From contig KV919045.1 of NCBI GenBank assembly GCA_002049455.2, positions 39,397-103,396 of the forward strand: 64,000 bases of DNA, read 5' to 3'. The stretch comes from Porphyra umbilicalis (lineage: Eukaryota; Rhodophyta; Bangiophyceae; Bangiales; Bangiaceae). Below the pieces are notes generated by a model. It worked only from the letters and a program-made list of their open reading frames with translations, had not been told where the DNA came from and made no database searches. Every line of letters begins with the position of its first letter. Position 1 is the first letter of the stretch. The translations under genes were made by a program, and so were the position numbers. This document shows positions 22,426-33,775 of the stretch, one piece after another.

Positions 22426-23319
22426 GGCGCCGCCGAGGACGCGCGTCAGGCGGTTCTCTGCCCACCCCCCCACACCGACGGCCACGACGAGCTGCGGCAG
22501 CGCGTCGACCACCGCCGCGAGCGCCGCGTCACAGGCGGCGAGGAGCGGCCCGCGTTCCGCCGGGGGCAGCTTGTCGGGCGTGCGGTTCCGCCCCGACGGC
22601 TCGACAAACGCCAGCGGACAATAATTGTACACGTACGCCCACGAGAGGAAGCCCGCCCGCGCGTCGGGGCCGTAGCGGGCGGCGGCCCAGGACCAGAGGC
22701 GGTCGCCACTCACCTCCACGCGCGTCGTCTCAAAGCCCGTGATTGGCCGCGCCGCGTGCACCGTGGGGGGGGGGGGACCGGCGATGGGGGGATCCGCAGG
22801 TAGCCCGTCACGTGGGCGACGGTGCCAAACGGGACGCCCGTTTGGCTCATCCCCCTGTGGGGGTGGGGGGGGCGGGGGGAGCGCCGGGGGAGCGACGTGG
22901 AACGGTCAACCCCAACGTGCACGTCCAGCGTGCCGACAAAAGACGGGGGCAGCAAGCGCACCACCCAGACAGCCCCGTCAGTACCAGTCGCCCCGCGCAG
23001 TGCCTCCCCAAAGACCCGCTGCCGTCAAACGGTCTCTCTCTCACGACGACACCCCCCGCACCTCCAACACTGCCTACCCACACCTCCCTCCCACCCACAG
23101 CCCCTCCCCCCCCCCCCCCGCCCACGTACCACGGCCCCGGGTTCATGCCGACAAACAGCACGCGCACGCCCGGCCGCGCGTACGCCCGCGTGTAGGCCGC
23201 GTGGCTGGCGGCAGCGTACACGAGCGGGTTGTACACCACCGCCACGGGGGGGGCAAACGTCAGCGGCGCGACGGCGTCGAGGAGGGCCCCTTCGGCGGCG
23301 AGGACGCGCTCGACCACGT

Positions 23320-23351
<32 letters not shown>

Positions 23352-23434
23352 GTGCCGCCGCCGTCGCCACCGGCGGCGGCAGCAACGCTACTGCCGGAGC
23401 CACCGGGCAGGTGCCGCTCGGCCGCCGGTGCGGC

Positions 23435-23477
<43 letters not shown>

Positions 23478-23728
23478 GCGGGGGTGGCAGCAGCCCCGCC
23501 CGCCCGCCGGGGGCGCCCCCGCCCCCGCCGCGGCTGCGGCGACGCGGGTGCGGCCACCCCCCCCTCCCCAGCGGCAGGTGCGGGCGTCGGCCGTGACCGC
23601 TTGCGCGGCGGCGGCGGCGGCGGCGGGGATGCGGGGGGCGGCGGGCGCCCCGCGGTTGCGGTCGCCGCCGCCGCCCGCCCGGCGGCGGCGGCGACGGCGG
23701 AGCGGAGGCCGGGGCGGCGGGCGGCCAT
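22069..23728 (-). CDS. SMUG1: SMUG1-type uracil-DNA glycosylase
   Basis: Removes uracil and oxidised pyrimidines from DNA in base-excision repair, in the nucleus. Exon 1 (23728-23130) has an Ala/Pro-rich leader with a basic PPRKRSRP patch, then VAVVYNPLVYAA and VLFVGMNPGPW. A GTACGT donor at 23129 and a CAG acceptor ending at 22855 remove 275 nt and create the family motif NPGPWGMSQTGVPFG exactly. Exon 2 continues GTVAHVTGYLRI, then a 12-base C-run (22765-22776) where the frame slips by one, then RPITGFETTRVEVSGDRLW, YCPLAFVEPSGRNRTPDKLP and the catalytic LHPSPASPAANRGW block with its His. The conserved blocks on each side of the C-run are contiguous in the family, so the slip is probably an indel. 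The start at 23728 (MAARRPG) is the best-placed Met; the open frame continues upstream. Confidence 0.92.
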
Positions 23729-24533
23729 GGCCGCCCACACTGGCGCGGCGGTGAGGAAGGCGGGGGGGGGCGGGGAAACGGCATGGCCCGGGGAAGCAGG
23801 GGGGGGGGGGGTTCGTGCGGGCGGCGCAGGGGAGGGCGGCGCGGGGGCGGGGGGGGCGGGGGAGGTGGCAGCGTCGCGACGCGGCCGACGTCGGTGGCGA
23901 GGGGGGGGGGGGGGGGTGGCGGCGGCCGCCGCAGCCGTCGGATCACGGGCTGGGGGGCGCGACCGTCGATCCGCGGCGGCGGGATCCGCGGCCGAGTTGC
24001 GCGGCCCGGCCTCGACGCGCTCCGTATGGTTTGTGCACGCAGAGTCCCGCCGCGCTCGCTCAACGCCGCGTGGGCCGGCCTCCCTGGCGTGACGACAATG
24101 GCGCGCGGGGAGCAGTTGGACCAGGAAAGGCAGCAGGATCAGGCCCACGATCCAGTCGTTGGTGGTGGCGTCGACCTTTGTCGGGCAGGGGATGGCGCGT
24201 GGCACACAGGAGGTGCGTCCCGACCTCGCTGACCGCCCGGCGGCAGGCCGCCGGCCGTGGCGCTGTCTGCGGATGCCTGCAGGGCTCACGCTCGCCACGG
24301 GCAGCGTGCTCGCTTCGTTGCGGCACTGGACGGAGGGATCACTGGGCTGGCAGCTGCAACGCCTCGTGGAAAGCCAGTGACAGATGGTGCAGACAACGGA
24401 GTGCGTGCGGTCCGGGGCAAGAGAAGGTGCGGCAGAGCAGAAGCGCTCTGGCAAGTCGCAGCACTGCTAAACAAGCAGAAACATTCAGAGCGTTGGATAG
24501 ATGTATGTGTAGAACTGCCACGCTGTCAAGTCC
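23729..24533. other. Intergenic between SMUG1 and tRNA-Pro
   Basis: The first ~300 bp are G-run-rich and continue the SMUG1 open frame upstream without family similarity. 24100-24530 is of more balanced composition. No gene is supported. Confidence 0.5.
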
Positions 24534-24605
24534 GGGTGATTGGTCTAGTGGTATGATTCGCGCTTCGGGTGCGCGAGGTCCCGAGTTCGATTCTCGGATC
24601 ACCCC
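24534..24605 (+). tRNA. tRNA-Pro (anticodon CGG)
   Basis: A complete intronless cloverleaf. The acceptor stem gggtgat (24534-24540) pairs perfectly with atcaccc (24598-24604), followed by a C discriminator. The D arm reads ggtctagtggtat. The anticodon stem cgcgc/gcgcg encloses the loop ttcgggt with CGG at the anticodon. The T arm is cccgagttcgattctcggg-like, with a canonical GTTCGATTC B box. CGG reads CCG proline codons, in keeping with the GC-rich codon use. A T4 run at 24619-24622 is a likely RNA polymerase III terminator. Confidence 0.96.
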
Positions 24606-24618
24606 GAGTTGATTTCTG

Positions 24619-24622
24619 TTTT
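24619..24622 (+). terminator. Pol III terminator of tRNA-Pro
   Basis: TTTT 14 nt after the tRNA 3' end, with a second T4 at 24625-24628; this is the usual arrangement for a tRNA transcription unit. Confidence 0.7.
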
Positions 24623-24945
24623 GCTTTTGTCAGGCGGAAGGACACCACAGATGCGGAGAAGCTCAAGAAGAGCTTTGCTGCACAGGGCAGGAGCTGCGCA
24701 TGGATAAGCAGGCTTGGTAGCACCTTCAGCGGACGTCGCACGAGGTGATGACAGCACGGTGTTTCTTTGTCACCACCACGGACGGGGGCCACCTCGAGAT
24801 GCCGTGCGTGGACCTTCTTGATCCTCCTTGATCCTCCTCCCCGCTGACAGCGCTGCTGTCCCCTCCCGCCGCTGGGGACGCCGCCTCGGACGCACAACCG
24901 CCACCCTTCCCCCCCCCCCCTCCCCCCACCCGCGGCGCTCTCACA

Positions 24946-26195
24946 ATGCAGCGCCCGCTCCTCGGCTTCCTCCCCCTCCTCGCCCGGTCGTTGCGCTCGG
25001 GCGCCGCCATCCCCGCCGCCGCCGCTCCCACCGCTCCCACGGCGGCGGCGCGCCGCCGCAGCGGCCCGGGCATTGTCGACGGCCACCGCCACTACGCCCC
25101 CGCCCCCCCTTCCCAGCAACGGGCGGCAGCCGCAACCGGCATGGCCGCCCCCACCCCCCCCCCCCCACGATTGATGCCGACGCTGCGGCGGCGGCGGCGG
25201 CCGCGTGGCCGACCGACACCCCCCTCCTTCCCCCCGCCTTTGTCGCCGCGCACGCGCGCGGGGTCCTCCTCCTCGACGCGTCGTGGGCGGTGCCTGGCGC
25301 CCCCCCCCCCCCCGCCCCGCCGCTCCGCCTCCCCGGCGCCGTGCGTTTTGATATCGACGCGGTGGCGGACCGGTCCTCCCCGTTGCCCCACATGCTCCCG
25401 CCCGTCGGCGACTGGGCGGCGGCGGCGGCGGGGGTGGGGCTGACCCCGACCACCCCCGTCGTGCTCTACGACGGGGGGGGGCGCTACGTCGCGTCGGCGC
25501 GCGGGTGGTGGACGTGCCGCGTCTTTGGCGTGCGCCACGTGGGGGTGCTCGCGGGGGGGGCCCCAGCGTGGGCCGCCGCCGGCCTGCCGCTCGCCGCCGC
25601 GGACGCGCCGCCGCTGCCGGCCATGACCATCCCCGGGGCGGGGGGGGGCGGCGACGGCGGCGGTGGCGGCGGCGGCGCCCCCGTCGACGGCGGCCCGTGG
25701 ACGCGCGACGGCGGGTTGGTGTGGTCGGCGGCGGACGTGGCGGCCGCCGCCGCGTCGCCGACGCGCCGCGTGCGCCTCCTCGACGCCCGCTCCGCCGGGC
25801 GCTTCGCGGGCACCGCCCCCGAGCCGCGGGCGGGCCTCCGCGGCGGGCACGTGCCGGGGTCGGGGAGCCTCCCGTTTACCGGCGTGTTTGGGGGGGGGCC
25901 GGGGGGGTTGGCGCCCGCCGACGAGCTCCGCGACCGCTTCCGGCGGGCGGGCGTAGGCGTGGGGGGGGGGGGGGGGGGGGGGGTGCGCGCCGACGGAGGG
26001 GGGCCGCCCCGCCTGGCCGTGACGTGCGGCTCGGGGGTGACCGCGTCGGTCGTGGCGCTCGCGGCGGCGGTCGCTGGGGAGTGGCGCGTGCCCGTGTATG
26101 ACGGCTCCTGGTCCGAGTGGGGGGGGCGACCCGAGCTGCCGGTCGCGACCGGCGTGGAGGGCGCCGAGGTGGTGGAGGGGGGCGGGGGGGCGTGA
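24946..26195 (+). CDS. Thiosulfate/3-mercaptopyruvate sulfurtransferase, probably mitochondrial
   Basis: Two-domain rhodanese. The inactive first domain shows LLLDASWAVPGA, LPGAVRFDIDAVADRSSPLPHM, VVLYDGGGRYVASARGWW and VFGVRHVGVLAGGAPAW. The second shows VRLLDARSAGRFAGTAPEP, LRGGHVPGSGSLPF and the active loop CGSGVTAS with the catalytic Cys at 26025-26027. A CG-x-GVTA loop is typical of mercaptopyruvate rather than thiosulfate enzymes. The chosen start gives MQRPLLGFLPLLARSLRSGA, a plausible mitochondrial presequence (Arg/Leu/Ser-rich, no acids). That frame meets the catalytic frame only across the 12-base C-run at 25154-25165, one base out of phase, another probable indel. The alternative is a start at 24828 in the catalytic frame, but its leader looks compositional. 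tRNA-Pro lies 340 bp upstream. Confidence 0.88.
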
Positions 26196-27479
26196 GGTCC
26201 CGGCGGGGGGGGGGGGGGAGGGGCATGGATGCGTGGCGTCGACATGCCGCGCCGGCCCACGTCGGTCTGCGGGGACGGCGGGTCGCTCCGCCCGCCAATA
26301 GCCACGGGCATCCCTTGTTGCTCTCCTCTTTCGTTGTCGCTTTGCCCGCCATGTGCTTGGACACGGTGTACGCCCGTGTTATCTCGCGCCCACAGCCGCC
26401 GCCGTCGGCCACGTGGACCACACTGTCGGGGCCGCCTGCGTCGGGCACCAGCACCGCCGCCCCCGCAACAGCCCCGTGGCACTTGCGTCGATGGCACACA
26501 GGCCGACCCTCCGCCGCCCCACCGCCCTCCCCTCTGTGGCCGCTGGTGGGCGCCGCCCTCCCTCCCCTGCTGTGGGGTCCATCCGGTCCACCACCGCGGT
26601 CCACACCGCGCGTCCCCCGTCGCCCGCACCGCGGGGGGCGGCGTCGTCCGCCGCCGCGCGGGCGCCGCCGCCGTCCGCCGCGCGCGGGCGTCCACGGAGC
26701 CCGCGCTCGCTCCGCTGGCAGGCCGGCGACCGAGGGGCGCGAGACGCGGCGGGGGCGCCCCGTGGTGGCGCGCACGTCTGCGCGCGCGACGCTGCCAACG
26801 GTGCGCACCCGCGTGGCGGCCCGCCGGGTGGGGGTGGTCCACACGGGCGACCGAGGCGACCGCCCCGCCCGCCGCCGCGGGGCCCCGCCGTCGCGTGCGA
26901 GCGTGTACGGGCGGTGCGGCGGCGCGTGCAAGTGGGCGCACCAGCCCGCACACGGGGGTGGTCGGGTGCCCTGTGGGAGAGCCTGGCAGCGCCGTCTGCG
27001 CCGCCGCGGCGGTCGACCCCGCGGCCTGCTCCGCGGCCGAGTGGTCGAGACGCGGCACGTCAGCCAGACCCCGCAGCTGATCGTTTCCCTGCCCCAAGTC
27101 ATCGGTGTTGTTGAGCGTTGCCTCATCGACGGGTGGGTGCCGCGCAACCACGTCGTCCGCCTCGTCAGTCGCAACGTAGAAACTGCCGGCTACCGGGCGA
27201 GAGAAGAAAAGGGGCTGCACAAGAGAACATGCTTGCAGATGAGGAGAGCGATCGAGGAGAGTGCGGAGGTGCTCATGTGAGCTGCAGAGGATTCGCGCGG
27301 AGGAGAACAATTAAACAATGGCTGTGCGAGCGAGTGTGGCCCTTCTCAAGACACAAGATGCACACACGGGGGCAGGCGGTCTGCCACTTCCTCCCGCCGT
27401 CTTTGCCGCCACCACCGCGGGTACGATGCCACCACACCCGCTACCGTCGGCCTGTTGCACAGTTCCACGCAGAGTAGGC
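26196..27479. other. Possible hypothetical gene, strand uncertain
   Basis: Long open frames overlap on both strands. On the minus strand, 27310-26350 contains a stretch with mixed composition (ATDEADDVVARHPPVDEA, TLNNTDDLGQGNDQL) and then Arg/Pro-rich sequence; another minus frame has AIDASATGLLRGRRCW. These look more protein-like than the plus-strand frames, which are Arg/Pro-rich throughout. No domain is recognised and frames switch, so I do not call a gene. Confidence 0.25.
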
Positions 27480-27590
27480 TGCGTCAGGCGGATGGTGGCG
27501 CAAGTGGCGGTGCGTCCACTTTTCGCGGGAGCGGGGTAGAGGACGGTGCGAGCAGGAGCACCTAGACCAGTAGCGCGTATCTCGGATGCA
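27480..27590 (+). repeat. Dispersed repeat (matches 62880-62995)
   Basis: The two copies share gtggcgNaagtgg, gtgcgtccacttttcgcg and ggcgcgtatctcggatgca-type blocks in the same order and orientation. They lie 35 kb apart. The following kilobase at each site is of similar AT-richer character but does not align by eye. Confidence 0.75.
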
Positions 27591-28429
27591 CGACACTACT
27601 ACAACATGTTTTCGGCCTCAAAACACTTCAAGGCGAATCGGGGAGACAGATGATTGTTGTAAACACTATTGCAGTCTTCCCGATTCTGGCCGATCAGGAC
27701 AAGAACAACCTACAGTCCGCACAACTTTTGATTGGTCGAGAGATCGTATCCGGCCAGATGGATGGTTGTCGTGCATCTGTTCTGCACAGTTGTTCATGTC
27801 GGGATCGGCCAAAATTGGGGAGACTGCAATATTCACGTTATTCTGGATTCTCCTGAACCCTTGACTTCAAGCAGCCACTACTGTACCATCACAAGCCACA
27901 GTCGAGGACACAGGAAGATGAGAGAGGGGAGATACATCGGAGTAACTCGATACGACAAGGCAGCACGCCACCAGTGTTTGGAAAGCAATGTGGCGTCATG
28001 GTTGCACACAGATCGACAGAATTCAGAAAAACATGGCGGTTCACGTTCGATGTATATTCGTGTCACTGGGCTTCGGAACGTAAGTTGTTCAGAACTAAGG
28101 TTTGGTTTCGGCTGATGTTCAAATGTTGGACTTGTAGCCCCCAAGAGCATTGTCGTCTTCCAAAACTTGGGCGCAGCCCACCGCGCGTAACTCGAGCGCC
28201 CCCGGACAAAACGTAGGCATGGTACTGCAGTACGCTGACAGTGGCTCTGAGGGCGGCCGAGCCACCTCGAATAAGTGGATATCAGGTCGGATAAGCTTCG
28301 CCCACGCACCCTCCTGCAGAAAGATGCCCTTGGAGCTCTAGCTTCGCTGTTCGACAGAGGCCTCTTTTTCTCTGTTTGGTTTTACTGGTTACTACTGGTT
28401 CTTTTTGGCAGCAGCTGCGTAGAGAGCAG
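27591..28429. other. AT-richer intergenic sequence, no gene seen
   Basis: Composition drops well below that of the flanks. Open frames (27732-28115 plus, 27878-28309 minus) overlap each other on opposite strands and show no recognisable domain. No repeat partner was found inside the window. Confidence 0.5.
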
Positions 28430-28700
28430 GTACCAAAGGTGGTTTCGTAAATCGGCTACTGGGCGGCCACGGGGGAATCACGTCCGCGTGTGACACTGTC
28501 CGCCGTGGGCCACCTCAGGGGGGCTAGCGTGGCCCCCCTACCCGCCGTCGGCGCCCTCGTCACCGCCGCTCACAGGTCTCGCTGCAATGTTTGGAGACCG
28601 AGAGGGGACCTGTGGGCCGCTTTAACGGGTCCTCCCCCGGCGGTGCCGGGCCTCATCACGCAGGACCGGCGAACAGGAGGCCGACGTGCACGCACGAGGG
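28430..28700 (+). repeat. Duplicated 5' flank of zinc-finger gene B (matches 63690-63960)
   Basis: This segment, 280-550 bp upstream of the zinc-finger gene B start, is repeated at the right end of the window in the same orientation. Shared blocks: ggtggtt...aaatcggctac, gcggccacg, gtgggccacctc, cccgccgtcgg and gagaggggNcct. It indicates a third copy of the gene family beginning near or beyond 64000. Confidence 0.7.
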
Positions 28701-28982
28701 GCGAGCTTGGCATCGCTGGCCTGCTGTGCGCTGGACGTTTTTGTGGCCCGCCAGAATCGAGTTGTGGACGGGTTTCACCTTGCTTGGGACACCGTGCTTG
28801 GGGGAACGCCATAGCTCGTCTCGACGCACCACGTACCCGCATAGACACGGTTGGATCCGCACCCGCTTTTGTTCATACCATCTCACACCACGACCGTGAC
28901 TCCTTGGCACCCCCCCTTCACCATTCAAGGTATACCGTGGGGTTCGTTCTACTCCGGCTGCATTACATCACCCTCTGCCTTG

Positions 28983-31274
28983 ATGGCGCGGAGCCCTTGC
29001 GACTACCGATCGTCCTCCACGACTCCCGACGCACTGAAGCAGCGGTCGGCGGTCGGCAACGAGAGCGGGAACTGCCCCTATGGCGTTCTTCACCGCAGAG
29101 AGAGGCGGTGGTGACCACTTCGAGGGAGAACGCGCTTCCTTGTGGTAGCGAGGGGCTATCCGCTATGGGGCATGACAGGCGCGCGAGTGGGCCGTGCATC
29201 AATTCTCCCCATCCTGTGCCCAAGTTATTGTTCGCTCTGCCGCCGCTTCCACGCCCGGGCTGCACACCAGGACCGCCCGCCGCGTGCCGCGATGCTCCGG
29301 TCCCCACCCCTTCCCCATCTTCCCGCGGGTGTGGAAGCTTCCGCGTCGGCCGCGTACAGCGAGCCGCCCTCGAGGCGCGATTGTGGTCGGCACGTCGGGC
29401 GGCCGTCATGGAGCATCCGCCTCCGCCACGTTCCACACTGCTACCCGAGCATTCCCTTGGGCGTTTTTCTCCGTGCGCCGAGTCGCTCTACCCCTCGAGA
29501 CGTGACCGATCGGATGGAGCAGAGGCGGTGGGAGGTGGTGTGGAGATGAGCGGTGCCTGCATAGGCAGCCCGGTTACTGTTTCTCCTGTTGCTCACCGAG
29601 GCGTTGTGGAAGTTCGGGGGCTACATAGACCGTATGGACGGCGGCAAGACAACAGCCACAGCCTACAACCGGCGATACTTGCGCCGTCCCGGCAGTCCGA
29701 CGACACGCAGCAACGCTACTCGGCTCGTGGCTCCGCCATGTGCCCTTCTGGCGCAAGTTCCCCCACTCCCTCGAGTCGCCATGGTCTAGGAGTTTGCACG
29801 CCGGTGTCTTCAACAATACATCCGCTGTCACCGGCCACCGGCACGACAGCCGGCGGAGTTATTGGTGAAGCTCTTTCCCGTCGAGGGCAGCGGCCGTCAA
29901 CCATGGCCACTACCAGCAACCGGAGGCTGCGCATGGGGGTCATTGCCAGAACCCGCGTGCCCTGTAGTCGCGGATGTGGTCACACGTTTGGAAACCGGTC
30001 AGGTATGTTGGCATGTGTCCCATGAGAGATGGCGTGGTCTTTTCGCGCTGGTGAGGGAGGTGCGAACTGAGCCCGCTCTAGTGCAAGACTATATCTGAGC
30101 GACAGTGGCGCCGTGAAGTCGTTTCACGCTAGGCAAGCCGGACTCCACACCTGGTCTGGCCTCTGCTTGTGCCTTTTTCGAGAGTTGTCCGTCAGGCTGC
30201 CCATGGCGCCGCGGAAGCGGGCAGGCGGACTTCACTGCTGGGCGCCACCTGGCATTGTTCGCTACCGGCACGGTGCTTTCTATGATTGGTTTGGTACTTG
30301 CCATTCCCGCCAGTGTTTGTCGCAGGGCGCGCCGACACGGACGACCGTGACTGACTGGTACTGGCAACATGCAATCGCTCGCATCTACTCCTCGCCGTCA
30401 ACACGGGCACCGAGTCATCCTCGGTGGCATCACCCCTCTTTGTATGGGTGCCGATCGTCTGGTTGTAGATTGCAGGTACATGACCGTGGATTGTTCCCGC
30501 CGTATTTACCGTGACGAGTGACCGTCGTCGGGCAGATCTCTGAGGATTGCCACCGCCGCTGCATAAGTGTCAGACCAGGCGGGCCAGGTGTGGATGTGCG
30601 GCGAAGAGCCGCTGTCGTGCCCACTGGTGGTGGAGAGGGGGGCACTACGCGTCCTACCGTCCTCTTGCTGTCAAGGCAGTCGGGCACTACCGGTCGGGCG
30701 TCTATTGTGAACTCGAGGGCAAGGTAACAGAGGTGAGGAGAGCACCAGTCGTCCAACACTGACGACCACCCTCCGCCCGGCAAGCTTTTGCCGTCTTCCA
30801 AATGGCCGCATTGCTTCCCACCCCCACTTGCCAACCTTTCCTGCCCCGGAAGGAAGCACGAACGGGCTGTTCACGACGGGTCGCATCCATTTCAGTGTCC
30901 GCAGTGTGACCGCCGCTTTGGTGAAACTGGCAACCGGTGCGTTGACTTCTAGGCACGGGTGCCCCCGCTTCCCCCTGCTCCCGTGTGTGACCGTGTGTTC
31001 CTTATTGCCGCTGAATGTGCGGCGTACTGACTACCCCACGCGCTGACTCTTGACGCCCGGATGAAGCAGAACGCTCCTAACGCTTGTCCTCTTTTCCGCT
31101 GTGTCTGTCCTTTTCTCCGACCGTCCTGGTGGTCACAGGAATAAGCACGTGCGCAACGTCCATGGGTGCGAGCGTCGATTTTCTTGCACCCCGTGTGACG
31201 CGCGGTTTGCGTCTCGGGATGGGCTGGTGCGACACTCTCGCGCGCACCCGCCGGACGATGCGTCGGCAGGGTGA
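28983..31274 (+). CDS. C2H2 zinc-finger protein, paralogue B
   Basis: Paralogue of the gene at 4508-6846 in opposite orientation. The ATG at 28983 begins MARSPCDYR (A: MARRPRDHR). From about 29240 to 30002 the protein aligns with A: VGRVQRAALEARLW, EHPPPPRS, GSPVTVSPVAHRGVVEVR, LQPAILAPSRQSD, then RVPCSRGCGHTFGNR at the same AG/GTATG donor (30003). Further exons hold KHERAVHDGSHPFQCPQC plus DRRFGETGN (30855-30945) and HRNKHVRNVHGCERRF plus FSCTPCDARFASRDGLVRH (31132-31255), with the stop at 31272-31274. Intron sequence is also alignable between copies. The start frame and the main exon frame differ in B but not in A, so B has either an extra intron or a disabling indel between about 29010 and 29240. 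It may be a young pseudogene; the fingers themselves are intact. Confidence 0.6.
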
Positions 31275-32381
31275 CATCCGACTTGCCACCGATGTTGCGA
31301 AGGGGTTAACTTGGCTCGTCCACTTAGTCAAGACGGGGAGAGGTTGCCTTTTCGTCGTCGCACAGTCCACAGGTGCGGGCCTGTCTGGGTCGTGAGCGAC
31401 ACCAGAAGCGCGATGGGGAATATAAGAGGAGAGCGACCAAGGCCGCCAGCGCATGAGCGTGTCGCGGGTATTCCCCACCTCTGCGCCCCCATGTCGGCAA
31501 AGAACATCGCTCCCGGCGCTTTCCTCCCGTTCCACGCGCGCCCCCAACGTCGCCCCCATGCACCGACCGCGCCGGGCGCACCGGGCCGTCGCTGCCTCGG
31601 CCGCCACCGTTCCCACTGGCTACCTCCCCCCCCCCTCTCCCTTATTGACGCATCGCTTGGCCGCCGTCAATGAGAATGGCTCAGCTGGTAGCTCCAAGGC
31701 TGCCGCCTCCGCCCTGCCACACCACCAACCTCCACCGCAACTCGGCGACAATGTCGGCGTGGCCACCCCGCTCTGACCAGGAGGGGCGGGCTGCCCCACC
31801 ACATCCACCCAACAGCATTCGTACGCGCAAGAAAAAGGGGTATCGCCGCATCCAGGAACACCACCGACCGTGGTGTGCACTGCGGTGTGCCCGTCCCCTC
31901 CGCCAGCACCGTCTGCAAGCGCGTCACCGGTGAGCGGTGCGTGCACGCGACCGCGACGTCGGCGCGGGGGGGCGAGGACGAGCTGCAGTGCGCGGCCAGC
32001 GTCGCCACGAGCCCCCTACGGCCGCGCACTGAAGTCAAACAAGCCGCGTCTCACACACTGGTACGGCCGACGGGGTCGGCCCCCGCACGCCGACCGACCG
32101 TGCTCCAGAAGCGGCCAGTTGTGAATGTCGGAAACTCTCGTGCGGAAATCACATGCCTGTGGCCGTCCTGTTCGCTCTTTCAGGGCTGTGGAGTGGTTGT
32201 GTTTGATCCGTTGCGCGGTCTGATTGGATCCGCTGCACGGGCCATCTCGTATGCGTGATACCGCCCTGGGCGGCGGCGCCGCCTTCGCCGACGGGGTCCC
32301 CCGTCCATGGGCTCGCGCGGGCGCCGCCTGGGGGCCGTGCACACGCGGCCCTCGCACGCAGCGGCGAGGGCGGAGCCCTGG
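31275..32381. other. Intergenic, no gene supported
   Basis: Downstream flank of zinc-finger gene B and of the broken minus-strand gene. Open frames on both strands are short and overlap; none carries a recognisable domain. Confidence 0.45.
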
Positions 32382-33775
32382 TCACGACCGCCCTTCTGCC
32401 CGTGCGACCGCGCCGCCACGCCGTGCGAGACGCTGCGCCGACACGGCCCCGTCGCTCTCGGCGTCAAAGTAATAGTAGTCACGCGACGGGGCGCTAAAGA
32501 GCCAGACGCAGCGCACCCCCCACGTCAGCCGCGCCCGCCGAATAGTAGGGGCCCCGGTGCAAGTCCCTGTTGTGAGACCTACCACACGCGCACGCCGTCC
32601 GCGCGCCGTGTGTCAACGCTTGTGCGCGCCACCCGCGCGCTGCGCCCCCAGCTATGCTCGATAGATGATAGAGAATCCACAACTTCCCTCTGCGTCGGGG
32701 CTAGTCCCCGCCGCAGCCAGCTATAACCGCTGAAGGCGGCGCCAGCTGCCCCCTCGGTCGGACCTCTCCGTCCTCCCGCCCCACTGCCCGCACCTACGTC
32801 TCCCCCGCGGCCCTCCACTCCGTCCTCTCCTTGGCTCATGCCGCGTCGTACACTTGTCTCTTCCCGTTATCCTCCACCCGTACAACCGACAGGCGGACGG
32901 GACGCGTGGTGCGCATTTGCCTCATCCCGGCCGCCTGACCGACAGGGAGACCGTCCCGGTGGGGCATGGAGCCTGCGGCCTGTCGGGCCGCCACGGCCGC
33001 CTCACCCCTGTGTCAGCACTTGCTTCTCGTCGCTCCCCCTTTATCCAGGTGCCCTCATGGTCCTGGTTGCTCGTGCCGCCGGCTGACACCTGGCCAGGGG
33101 GAGCAGGGTGTACTTGCTCCCCCTCCTCGGTCCTTGTCCGACAACAGTCCCGCCCGCCACCGTCGGCCGCCCCAACAATCAACGCCGGCACCATTGCCGT
33201 ATACACGAGTGGCGGCCCAAAGCGCACTTCGGGGGGCAGCAGAAACGCCGGCGGCTCCGCGTAATAGTAGCAGTAGGCCCCCCGCGTTAGGGAGCGTGTC
33301 ACCAGCACCATGGCGTACGCCTCGGACACGTCCCCCACGTTGTCCATCACCTCCCGCCGAACGTCGGTGGAGCCGAGGAGTGTCGTCCACATCACGGACA
33401 GGCCCTCGCCGAGGTGCTCCCCGTCTCCTCGGCAAAGCAGGCGACGCGGACGAGGGATCCGAGCGTGCCCGTGTCGGAAATGACGTGCGTGTGCAAGCAC
33501 TCTACGCGGTCTGCCATTGCTCCATAGGTCACTCTCGGGGTGCCCACGTCCGAGTAGCTCAGCCCGCTCCGTCGTACCCGTCTCCGTTGCATCTTGGCTA
33601 GCACCCCGCAGCAGAGGCGCCGTGGCCGCCGCGCCCGAGATACGCGTGTGTCACCAAACCAGCACCGCGGCCGCCGCGCGCCCCTTTCCCCCCAGGGCCA
33701 CCACCCCACAGCCGCCGCCGCCGCCGCGCCGACCAACACCCCCCCCACCGCACTGCGGGGGCCCCCACCGCCCAA
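32382..33775 (-). pseudogene. Unrecognised gene, frame-broken
   Basis: Two minus-strand open frames join into a coherent protein-like sequence. From about 33600 the first reads SGLSYSDVGTPRVTYGAMAD, RVECLHTHVISDTGTLGSL and VRVACFAEETG; the second continues EHLGEGLSVMWTTLLGSTDV, RREVMDNVGDVSEAYAMVL, RGAYCYYYAEPPAFLLPPEV and FGPPLVYTAMVPALIV. The switch falls in a four-G run near 33421-33424, where one more G would align them. A further piece at 32382-32585 (WLFSAPSRDYYYFDAESDG) resembles the AYCYYYAEPP segment in character. I do not recognise the family. Mixed amino-acid composition suggests genuine coding descent, and the break suggests either a pseudogene or another homopolymer error. Confidence 0.4.

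Noticed and set aside
24828..24945. Sulfurtransferase start at 24828
   Set aside because: Its leader is Arg/Pro/His-rich; the frame from 24946 gives a better organelle-targeting sequence, although it needs a one-base correction.
29240..30025. Zinc-finger gene B starting at 28490 as one long frame
   Set aside because: Comparison with paralogue A places the start at 28983 in another frame; the upstream part of the 511-codon frame lacks similarity to A.
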